From positions 1-6,040 of the forward strand of contig JACQFM010000062.1 of the NCBI GenBank assembly GCA_016200035.1: a DNA stretch of 6,040 bases, written 5' to 3'. Of the stretch, positions 1-6,040 are shown one piece after another. The translations under genes were made by a program, and so were the position numbers. Below the pieces are notes generated by a model. That model worked only from the letters and a program-made list of their open reading frames with translations, ran no database searches and was not told where the DNA came from. Numbering within the stretch: the first letter of the stretch is position 1; each line of letters begins with the position of its first letter. Origin of the DNA: Nitrososphaerota archaeon (lineage in GTDB: Archaea > Thermoproteota > Nitrososphaeria > Nitrososphaerales > Nitrosopumilaceae).

Positions 1-14
1 AAATTAAAGTGAAA

Positions 15-317
15 TCAAAGCTCAGAGATCAATGCTGAAATAAAACTTGCAAATTCTTCGTCAGAAAAGTGAATAACCTCAATCTTATTTTGCTGTTTTG
101 CTATCTTGACTGATTTTAGATGGTAGCATTCATTTCCATTATTCAAAGTGTTAAAAAAATAATCCTCGCAGGAGCAAAATCCTAAATCTGGATCAAGCCA
201 GTGTTCATTCTCTTTTCCAACAACTGTCCAAATTTTTCTACCACTTGGTTCAAAGTAATGCAGTTTTACTCCTTTTCTTGAAACCACAGTTACAGCACTT
301 GATGGATCCTTTTTCAC
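15..317 (-). CDS. Small SWIM-type zinc-finger protein
   Basis: A 100-residue protein starting with GTG at 317. It carries a CxC...CxH arrangement, Cys48, Cys50, Cys64 and His66 (FCSCEDYF, then ECYHLKS), which is the SWIM zinc-finger signature. The fold binds one zinc and is known to mediate DNA or protein contacts. Residues 15-45 are rich in beta-prone and aromatic residues, as is usual before a SWIM motif; residues 68-100 look helical. No enzyme domain, signal peptide or membrane segment is visible, so it is a stand-alone zinc finger whose partner is unknown. It is divergent from the phosphoesterase gene across 35 bp. No ribosome binding site precedes the GTG, but a TATA-like box lies about 27 bp upstream, which fits a leaderless mRNA. 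The SWIM assignment is fairly secure; the cellular role is not known. Confidence 0.8.
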   Translation of the reverse strand: MKKDPSSAVTVVSRKGVKLHYFEPSGRKIWTVVGKENEHWLDPDLGFCSCEDYFFNTLNNGNECYHLKSVKIAKQQNKIEVIHFSDEEFASFISALISEL

Positions 318-322
318 AACGA

Positions 323-330
323 TTTAATTC
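323..330 (+). promoter_or_regulatory. TATA-like box for the phosphoesterase gene
   Basis: TTTAATTC is centred 26-27 bp before the ATG at 353, again predicting a leaderless transcript. It lies between the other gene's start codon and that gene's own TATA box, so the two divergent promoters interlock within 35 bp. Inferred from position and base composition only. Confidence 0.4.
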
Positions 331-340
331 AAAACAGGTC

Positions 341-348
341 CGTATATC
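341..348 (-). promoter_or_regulatory. TATA-like box for the SWIM protein gene
   Basis: On the minus strand the octamer GATATACG is centred about 27 bp upstream of the GTG at 317. That is the usual archaeal TATA-to-transcription-start distance, so transcription would begin at or next to the start codon. The match to consensus is moderate; the placement is the main support. Confidence 0.4.
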
Positions 349-352
349 TTTG

Positions 353-1093
353 ATGCTTATGAGAATAGTTCGATCATATCCAGCTTTATTGCTAGAAGAA
401 AAAAGGAGGCATCTTGTAATAACTGATTTACACATTGGGTTTGAGAGCACACTTGCGGCAAATGATATTCACATAGAACCTGAAGCTATAGTCAAAGAGA
501 CACTTGACGAACTAACATCCATCATAGAATTAGAAAAACCTGATTCTCTAATTCTACTTGGCGATGTCAAAGCAGGCATAGACACAATATCTAAAACAGA
601 ATGGAGTGCTGTTCCTCTTTTTTTTGAGATATCAAAAAGGATTGACACATTAGTAATTCCAGGAAATCATGACGGAAATATCCAGAAGCTTCTTCCTGAA
701 GGAGTCACGCTTGCAAGCTCCTCTGGAGTTGTCCTAGGAGATACGCTTTTGACTCATGGTCATACGCTTCCATCTGAAAATCTATCTCATGTTAGTAAAA
801 TAGTAATGGGTCATGTACATCCTGTTTTTTTTAATAAAGGTTCTATACTTGACGGTCAACGTGTATGGGTTTCTATGAAAGCAGAAAAAAATAAGCTGTT
901 CCCATCATCAAATGGACAGCTCGAAATTATTATCATTCCGACCTTTAACAAATATTTTTACGCAAGCCACAAAAGATTCAGAAAATCAATCTCTCCTATA
1001 CTAGCGCATATCAAAAATTTCCAAGAAGCAAAAATTTTAACACTTGACGGTTCGATAATCGGAAATGAATCAATGCTTGAAAGTGTAATTTAA
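353..1093 (+). CDS. Archaeal ICC-like calcineurin-type metallophosphoesterase
   Basis: A protein of 246 residues from the ATG at 353 (244 from a second ATG at 359). In the 359 numbering all metal-binding motifs of the calcineurin-like phosphoesterase fold are present in order: Asp23-x-His25 (ITDLHIGFE), Gly68-Asp69 (LLGDVKAG), Asn103-His104-Asp105 (PGNHDG), His133-Gly-His135 (LTHGHTLP) and Gly151-His-x-His154 (GHVHP). These residues hold two divalent metals that hydrolyse phosphoester bonds. The substrate is unknown. The closest family I recall is the archaeal ICC-like group (COG1407, MJ0037 type), often encoded near Lhr-type DNA helicases, which hints at nucleic-acid metabolism; no helicase is visible here. 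An in-frame extension back to 245 would be antisense to the SWIM gene and is not used because the conserved family start (MRIVRSYPALLL) lies at 359. The gene ends in a 4-nt tail-to-tail overlap with carB. Confidence 0.88.
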   Translation: MLMRIVRSYPALLLEEKRRHLVITDLHIGFESTLAANDIHIEPEAIVKETLDELTSIIELEKPDSLILLGDVKAGIDTISKTEWSAVPLFFEISKRIDTLVIPGNHDGNIQKLLPEGVTLASSSGVVLGDTLLTHGHTLPSENLSHVSKIVMGHVHPVFFNKGSILDGQRVWVSMKAEKNKLFPSSNGQLEIIIIPTFNKYFYASHKRFRKSISPILAHIKNFQEAKILTLDGSIIGNESMLESVI

Positions 1094-4000
1094 TTGAAAT
1101 ATTCGTATTGTTCTAATGGTTTTTTAGTGGTTTCGTTATGTATAAGCCACTCCAGTGTCTTGGCAAATGAATCTGCCAACTCAGTGGTAGTAAGTACTGG
1201 AATACCTAGCTCAACCGCCTTTCTTCGTATTTGATACTCATCGTAAAGCATGCCAACATATTTTTCAAGAGTAGCGGTGCTTGGAACATTTACTATGAAA
1301 TTTATTTTGTGTTCATAAAGCAAGTCAGAAATATTTGGTTTTCGTTGCGGTTCGCTAATTTTGTACACCACATCTACGTCACCTATTCTCTTATCTGAAA
1401 GGAACTCAGCAGTGTGCTCCGTTGCGAAAATCTTGTAGCCAAGTGTCTTTAGCAATAATGCAGTCTGCAAGAGTTTCTCTTTGTTTTCAGCACCTCCAAC
1501 TGTTATTAGTGCCGCACCTTCCATCGGAAGTGAATAGCCTACTGATGCCAATCCTTTTGAGAGCGCATCGTAAAAACTATCGCCAAAACAAGCTGCTTCT
1601 CCTGTTGACTGCATTTCAACACCCAAAATCATGTCTGCTCCCTCAAGCTGCATAAAAGAAAACTGTGGCACCTTAATGCCCCACGAGTGAGTCTTTCGCC
1701 ACCTATCTTTTGGTATTTTTGGAAGGGTCTTTCCAAGAACTGCGCGTGCAGCCAAACTTATAAGATTCAGCCTAACAAACTTTGAGACAAAAGGCATTGA
1801 ACGTGATGCTCGAATATTTAGTTCTATTACATATACTCTATCAGAATTAATTAGAAATTGTAAGTTGAATGGTCCCTTTATCGTAAATGCTGTTGCAATC
1901 TTTGTCGTATAATCTGTGATTGTTTCAATTATTTTGTTACTTAATCTCCAAGGTGGAATACACATCATAGAGTCACCAGAGTGGACTCCGGCACTTTCTA
2001 TGTGCTCTACAATTGCTCCTATTACGACATTTTTCCCATCAGACACGCCATCCACTTCGGCCTCAAGTGAATCCTGCATAAACTTGGTAATTACTACAGG
2101 ATGATCTGGTGAGACACTAGCGGCTTCTTCTAAGTACTTTTTCAATTGAGCTTGTGACCAGACCACTTTCATTGCAGCGCCGCTTAGAACGTATGATGGC
2201 CTTACCAAAACTGGATAACCAACCTTGATTGCAAATTTTTTTGCATCAGCTAAACTTGAAAATGCTTGCCACGGTGGTTGTATTATGTGAAGCTCATCAA
2301 GAACGCAACTAAATTTTGAACGATTCTCTGCCCTGTCTATATCTTCGTATGATGTTCCTATTATCTTGATTCCATTTTTTGCAAGCTTTGGCGTGAGATT
2401 ATTTGCGGTTTGACCTCCGACTGCTGTGACTATTCCTTTTGGCTTCTCAAAATCTGCAATATCTAATATCCTCTCAAGTGTTAGCTCTTCAAAATAGAGC
2501 CTATCGCATATGTCGTAATCTGTGGATACCGTTTCTGGATTGCAATTGATGACTGACACTTCCTTTACGCCGTTTTCCTGTAATCCCCATACCATGTTCA
2601 CAGTTCCCCAATCAAATTCAACACTACTTCCTATCCTGTAAGGACCCGCGCCTAAAACAGCAATTCTTTCATGATTTGGTTGTATCTCAAAGTCATTTTC
2701 TGTTCCCCCATATGTCAGGTATAGGTAATTTGTCTTCGCTGGCCATTCTGCTGCAAGCGTATCTACCTGTTTTACAACTGGTATTATTCCAGCTTCCTTA
2801 CGCATTTTACGGATCTCAAGATCATCTTTACCAATGATTCGTCCTATTTGCTTGTCTGAAAATCCTAACCTCTTTGCCTCTTTTAACGACTTGACATCAA
2901 GTTTTGATTCCTTTAGTTTTTTCTCCATTTCCACTATGTTTTGTATCTTTTCTATGAACCACGGATCTATGTTGGAAAGTTTATTGATTCGTTCAACTGA
3001 AATTCCTTGCCTTAGTGCTAGAGCAACATAATACAGAATGTAGTCATCTGGATTCTGTAAACGATTTTCAAGTTCTTCTATTTCATACGATTTGTTGTTG
3101 TTCCGATTTGCGACAAGGCCATCATGACCGATTTCAAGCATTCTTATTGATTTCTGTAAAGCTTCCTCAAAGCACCTGCCTATTGCCATGACCTCTCCTA
3201 CAGATTTCATTGTGGGTCCCAAGTTGCGGTTGGCAAGCTCAAACTTGCCAAAGTCCCACCTAGGATGTTTACATACGATGTAATCAAGAGATGGTTCAAA
3301 GCAAGCAGTAGTAGTTTTTGTAATACGGTTTATGAGTTCAGGTAGTGAATGACCTATTGCAATTTTCGCGGCTATATAGGCAATTGGATATCCTGTCGCT
3401 TTACTTGCCAAAGCTGATGAACGAGAAAGTCTTGGATTCATCTCAATTGCTACAAATTCGTCTGACTTTGTATCAAGAGCAAACTGGATATTGCATTCTC
3501 CCACTATACCCACATGTTGCGTAGCTCTTATTGCAGCATGACGCAACATATGATATTCGTGGTTGTTTAGAGTCTGTGATGGCGCCACAACTATGTTATC
3601 TCCAGTGTGTACTCTCATTGATAGAACATTTTCCATATTACATACAACAATATGGTTATCAGAATAATCCCGCATTACTTCATACTCTATTTGTTTCCAA
3701 TGACCTACGTACTCTTCGATCAGAACTTGGCCAACCAGACTTGCATTCAGACCTCTATTAACAATTTCATGTAATTCAATTTCATTATGAGCTACTCCGC
3801 CTCCTTTTCCACCCAGGGTATATGCTACACGTATAATGACTGGATATCCAAGGTCTTTTGCAACTTTCTTTGCTTCCTCGAAGTTGTAAACTGTTTTACT
3901 TTTTAGTACTGGGATTCCACATTTTATCATTGAATCCTTGAAAAGCTGTCTGTCCTCAGTTGCTTGTATTCCGGCTATCCGTGTTCCAAGGACTTTGGTG

Positions 4001-4356
4001 CCATATTTTTTTAGCACACCAAACTCTTCGAGTTTTACTCCGCAGTTCAGGGCTGTTTGACCTCCAAAACCAAGCATTAACCCATCAGGTCGTTCTGATT
4101 CGATTATGGATTCTACGTATTTTGGATTTACAGGAATAGAATATACCTTGTCGGCAAGCCTTGTGTCAGTCTGTATAGTTGCAATATTAGGATTAACTAA
4201 TACGCTTTTTATTCCATCTTCACGAATGGCCTTGAGACACTGGCTACCGGAGTAGTCGAATTTGCGGTCGTTTTAGCGACTTTCGCCTGCTTCTCCGATT
4301 TTGATTGCCCCACTTCCAAGAACTAGAATCTTTTTCAATGATTCATCTTTTGGCAG
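1090..4356 (-). CDS. carB: Carbamoyl-phosphate synthase large subunit, interrupted by an in-frame stop near its start
   Basis: The large subunit makes carbamoyl phosphate from bicarbonate, two ATP and ammonia passed from CarA. The part downstream of ATG 4077 is open for 995 residues and has the full family layout. In that numbering: first ATP-grasp half to about 315 (LGGKGGG at 89-95; acidic and Asn ligands in AIEMNPRLSRSS); oligomerisation linker 315-465; second Rossmann and ATP-grasp half 470-850 (VLGAGPYRIGSS; IELNIRASRSMPFVSK); MGS-like allosteric domain 855-980. The N terminus lies upstream: from CTG 4356 the frame reads LPKDESLKKILVLGSGA, then IKIGEAGE, after which 21 extra nucleotides bring in a TAA (4273-4275) before FDYSGSQ resumes in the same frame. 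Without the insert the protein is 1,081 residues, close to E. coli CarB (1,073). Starting at 4077 instead would remove the first nucleotide-binding fold. CTG is chosen because it sits 9 nt after GGAGG; TTG at 4338 is the alternative. Identity is certain; whether a functional protein is made is open, so it could be scored as a pseudogene. Confidence 0.9.
4261..4281 (-). other. 21-nt stop-containing insertion inside carB
   Basis: On the coding strand the codons read GAA, then AGT CGC TAA AAC GAC CGC AAA, then TTC. The seven extra codons separate Glu25 from the next Phe in the CPSase motif GEAGE-FDYSG. The second half of the same protein keeps the matching Glu-Phe-Asp continuous (GSSVEFDWGTVN), so the insert is visible by internal comparison alone. 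Its exact edges are ambiguous by 2 nt. It can form a hairpin of GTCG (4280-4277) with CGAC (4270-4267), with the TAA in the six-base loop. No target-site duplication, longer inverted repeat or known intron signature was found. Origin unknown: natural insertion or artefact. Confidence 0.8.
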
Positions 4357-5500
4357 ACTTTCCCTCCTCCATAAGGTGTTTTAGCTCTTCAAAAATAAAC
4401 ATGCAATCAAAAGGTCCTGGTGATGCTTCTGGATGAAATTGAACTGCGATACATTTTTTTTCTTTATGTTTTATTCCTTCTACAGTATTATCATCAGCAT
4501 TAGTAAACCAAAGTTTGAAATCCGTTTTTTTTAACGAGTCTGGATCTATTCCATATCCATGGTTCTGACTTGTCACATAGACTTGGTTGTTGTCCAAGTC
4601 AACACATGATTTGTTTTGTCCACGGTGACCGTATTTGAGTTTGAATGTATCTGCGCCGCCAGCAAGACCTAAGATTTGTGCCCCAAGACAAATGCCAAGT
4701 GTTGGTATATTTTTTTCCAACAACAATTTCGCAGTTTTTAGAGTATCAGGACACTTTTGAGGATCTCCTGGCCCATTACTTATTACGACTCCTTTTGGTT
4801 TAAATGATAATATTTTATCAATTGGTGAATTCCATGGTAGTTGTATTACTTTGTAACCTATTCTTCGTATATTGCGTAAAATTGCATTCTTAACGCCTGT
4901 ATCTATTACTACAACAGCTTCTGGCTCGCTGCCATAGATCCGCGATTCTTTTGTTGACACAACATCCATAAATTCTTCTGCAACATACTTTTTTGCAGAT
5001 GCTAATTTTTTCTTCAGCTCGTTCTCATCAATTTCCTTCTCAGAAACAGAAAGAGCTGCCATCATCACACCATTGACTCGCAATTTCTTAGTTAAGGCGC
5101 GTGTATCAATTCCCGATATTCCAGGTATTTTCTCCGCATAGAGCCATTCATCAAGAGTCATTGAAAGATTCCAATGGCTAGCCGTCAGGGACAGTTCATG
5201 AACAACAAGACCTCGAACCTGAATTTTTTCTGATTCAGAATATTTGTTTATTCCGTCTTTGTCTTTTACAGACAAATCTGGAACTCCGTAATTACCTACA
5301 AGAGGGTATGTGAGCGCAAGTATTTGACCGCTGTATGAAGGATCTGTTAGTGCTTCTGTGTATCCGACCATCCCAGTGTTGAAAACTGCCTCTCCAAAAA
5401 CTGTATCAGAATAACCAAATCCCATTCCATCAAAAACAGTTCCGTCCTCAAGGACGAGCTTGCCAAACTTGTTTACGTGTTTGGCTTTTTTTGTTGGAAT
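4343..5500 (-). CDS. carA: Carbamoyl-phosphate synthase small subunit (glutamine amidotransferase), apparent AUU start
   Basis: CarA hydrolyses glutamine and channels ammonia to CarB. Counting from ATT 5500, the protein is 385 residues (E. coli CarA has 382). The N-terminal CPSase small-chain domain (about 14-165) includes GKLVLEDGTVFDG and FNTGMVGYTEALTDPSY; the class I glutamine amidotransferase domain (about 195-380) has the nucleophile Cys271 in GICLGAQ and the partners His356 and Glu358 in QFHPEASPGP. All three catalytic residues are present, close to E. coli 269/353/355. The first ATG in frame (5425) is residue 26 and would cut away the conserved KLVLEDG strand. Upstream of it the frame stays open to a TGA at 5513-5515 with no ATG, GTG or TTG. 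ATT 5500 sits 6 nt after GAGGG, so it is the best start. The stop overlaps the inferred start of carB by 14 nt, implying one transcript and coupled translation. Function is secure; the start codon is an inference. Confidence 0.92.
   Translation of the reverse strand: MPTKKAKHVNKFGKLVLEDGTVFDGMGFGYSDTVFGEAVFNTGMVGYTEALTDPSYSGQILALTYPLVGNYGVPDLSVKDKDGINKYSESEKIQVRGLVVHELSLTASHWNLSMTLDEWLYAEKIPGISGIDTRALTKKLRVNGVMMAALSVSEKEIDENELKKKLASAKKYVAEEFMDVVSTKESRIYGSEPEAVVVIDTGVKNAILRNIRRIGYKVIQLPWNSPIDKILSFKPKGVVISNGPGDPQKCPDTLKTAKLLLEKNIPTLGICLGAQILGLAGGADTFKLKYGHRGQNKSCVDLDNNQVYVTSQNHGYGIDPDSLKKTDFKLWFTNADDNTVEGIKHKEKKCIAVQFHPEASPGPFDCMFIFEELKHLMEEGKSAKR
4362..4370 (-). promoter_or_regulatory. Ribosome binding site of carB, pointing to a CTG start
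   Basis: GGAGGAGGG lies inside the last codons of carA. Its GGAGG core ends 9 nt before CTG 4356 but 27 nt before the next possible start, TTG 4338. An in-frame TAA lies upstream and no ATG, GTG or TTG intervenes, so this strong anti-16S match favours CTG as the initiator. Confidence 0.6.
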
Positions 5501-5506
5501 TTTGAA

Positions 5507-5511
5507 CCCTC
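5507..5511 (-). promoter_or_regulatory. Ribosome binding site of carA, pointing to an ATT start
   Basis: GAGGG on the minus strand is followed by a 6-nt spacer (TTCAAA) and then ATT CCA ACA. The spacing is ideal for initiation at ATT, and no standard start codon exists in frame nearby. Confidence 0.5.
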
Positions 5512-5545
5512 GTCAAGTGAATTCTATTGGAGATTTAAGTTTTAT

Positions 5546-5553
5546 GATTTAAA
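5546..5553 (-). promoter_or_regulatory. TATA box of the carAB operon
   Basis: TTTAAATC is preceded by a purine-rich GCGGAAG stretch that could serve as the TFB recognition element. Transcription would begin about 5520-5525, giving a leader of roughly 20-25 nt that still contains the GAGGG site. A second, weaker box (CTTAAATC, 5532-5539) would place the start inside the ribosome binding site and is less likely. Confidence 0.5.
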
Positions 5554-5558
5554 CTTCC

Positions 5559-5613
5559 GCTAATTCTTCGGGGTTTAGCCCTTGATTTTTCTTGGTGCTA
5601 AGTTTCGGGGTTT
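5559..5613. repeat. Two short direct repeats just upstream of the carAB promoter
   Basis: On the plus strand GCTAATTCTTCGGGGTTT (5559-5576) and GCTAAGTTTCGGGGTTT (5597-5613) share GCTAA and the ten-base TTCGGGGTTT; the ten-base cores start 37 bp apart. The nearer copy abuts the TATA element of carA, and both fall in the non-coding gap between carA and the next gene. Tandem sites in this position are typical of transcription-factor binding, so they may regulate pyrimidine or arginine synthesis; this is inferred from position only. Confidence 0.5.
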
Positions 5614-5620
5614 GGACATG

Positions 5621-6040
5621 TTATTTGAATAAAGATTCTTCTAATTCCTCTTTTGGTTCTCTGAAACCCGCATTGGAAAATACTTTTGTTCCGTATAATC
5701 CATGTTCATGCATTAAGGCAAATAATATAGCTAAGGACGCCAAACCATCAAAACAGTTTCTTAGATTGCCTTTGTCAAGATTGTCTATTTCCGAGTGTTT
5801 TAAATCCGTGTAAGCATTCCACCACGGTATTTTTGTATCATTGTTTACTAACATTGAAAAGGGAACTAAATATTTCGGAATTACAAAATTGATTTGAAGC
5901 GATAGCGAATCAATTTTTGGAATATTTGAAACTAGCCATTTTCTATAATCCCTTATATCATATTTTTCTTGTTCAGGCGTTGATGTTTTCCTAATGAGTT
6001 TATCTAATATAGAACTAAATGCACTACCAATATCTCGAAG
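5621..6040 (-). CDS. C-terminal part of an unrecognised protein, possibly HEPN-like
   Basis: The reading frame is open from the right edge of the window to a TAA at 5621-5623, giving the last 139 residues; the start lies outside. An internal ATG at 5854 would give only 77 residues, but the open frame and protein-like sequence before it argue for the longer protein. Visible features, counted from the edge: a charged helical stretch (1-45, LDKLIRKTSTPEQEKYDIRD); the motif IPWWNAYTDLKHSE (71-84); a hydrophobic helix GLASLAILFALMHEHG (99-114); and an acidic-basic tail. The combination WWxAYxxLKH followed by a hydrophobic helix resembles the C-terminal half of HEPN-like helical domains found in many uncharacterised, sometimes defence-linked, proteins. 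That resemblance is a recollection of the motif, not a proven match. It reads in the same direction as carA, but the 120-bp gap with its own TATA box suggests a separate transcription unit. Confidence 0.7.
   Translation of the reverse strand, partial: LRDIGSAFSSILDKLIRKTSTPEQEKYDIRDYRKWLVSNIPKIDSLSLQINFVIPKYLVPFSMLVNNDTKIPWWNAYTDLKHSEIDNLDKGNLRNCFDGLASLAILFALMHEHGLYGTKVFSNAGFREPKEELEESLFK

Noticed and set aside
245..352. Longer N terminus of the phosphoesterase from ATG 245
   Set aside because: It would be antisense to the start of the SWIM gene and has no family-like sequence; conserved sequence begins at about 359.
1120..1125. Six-T run 27 nt after the phosphoesterase stop as a terminator
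   Set aside because: It is explained by Lys codons of carB on the other strand; a single run of six T in AT-rich DNA is weak evidence.
1090..4077. carB starting at ATG 4077
   Set aside because: This ATG lies within MLGFGGQTALNCG, about 86 residues into the normal protein; there is no ribosome binding site and the first Rossmann fold would be lost.
4254..4290. Archaeal bulge-helix-bulge intron in carB
   Set aside because: A GUCG/CGAC central helix can be drawn, but the bulges would be 3 and 4 nt, the standard cleavage positions would remove 22 rather than 21 nt, and there is no outer or inner flanking helix.
4343..5425. carA starting at ATG 5425
   Set aside because: It would lose the conserved KLVLEDGTVFDG segment and lacks a ribosome binding site.
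5571..5590. Hairpin GGG-TTTAG-CCC followed by TTGATTTTT, resembling a terminator on the plus strand
   Set aside because: The stem is only 3 bp and no plus-strand gene ends here; on the minus strand the T-run is on the wrong side.
5592..5813. Plus-strand reading frame opposite the truncated protein
   Set aside because: It is a shadow: the minus-strand frame is longer, runs to the window edge and has protein-like composition. The other plus-strand frames inside carB were dismissed for the same reason.

Overview
The window looks archaeal, most likely from an ammonia-oxidising thaumarchaeote (Nitrososphaerota, Nitrosopumilus-like). This rests on three things: AT-rich DNA with TATA-type rather than -35/-10 promoters; protein sequences that match my recollection of thaumarchaeal CarA, CarB and the archaeal ICC-like phosphoesterase; and GGAGG-type ribosome binding sites mixed with apparently leaderless genes. 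I ran no database search, so the taxonomic call is an inference.

Layout, left to right. At 15-317 (minus) is a small SWIM zinc-finger protein. It is divergent from a calcineurin-like metallophosphoesterase at 353-1093 (plus). The 35 bp between them hold two TATA-like boxes, each about 27 bp from its start codon, which suggests both mRNAs are leaderless. The phosphoesterase converges on and overlaps by 4 nt the end of a large minus-strand locus, carA-carB (5500 down to 1090), encoding the two subunits of glutamine-hydrolysing carbamoyl-phosphate synthase (first step of pyrimidine and arginine synthesis). Upstream of carA are a TATA box, two copies of a short direct repeat, and then the C-terminal 139 residues of an unrecognised, possibly HEPN-like, protein that runs off the right edge.

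The striking part is how carAB begins. Both coding bodies look intact and carry the catalytic residues I checked, but their 5' ends are abnormal. (1) carA has no ATG, GTG or TTG where its conserved N terminus starts; the best-placed codon is ATT at 5500, 6 nt after a GAGGG ribosome binding site. (2) carB likewise has CTG at 4356 behind a strong GGAGGAGGG site. (3) After codon 25 of carB, 21 extra nucleotides (4261-4281) containing an in-frame TAA sit inside the near-invariant Glu-Phe-Asp of the first nucleotide-binding fold. Removing exactly those 21 nt restores a continuous reading frame of 1,081 codons. The insert can form a hairpin with the stop codon in its loop. This could be a recent inactivation, a cloning or assembly artefact, or a recoding or RNA-processing event; the sequence alone cannot decide.

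No tRNA, rRNA, CRISPR array, transposase or phage gene was seen, and no stretch over 300 bases lacks a gene.
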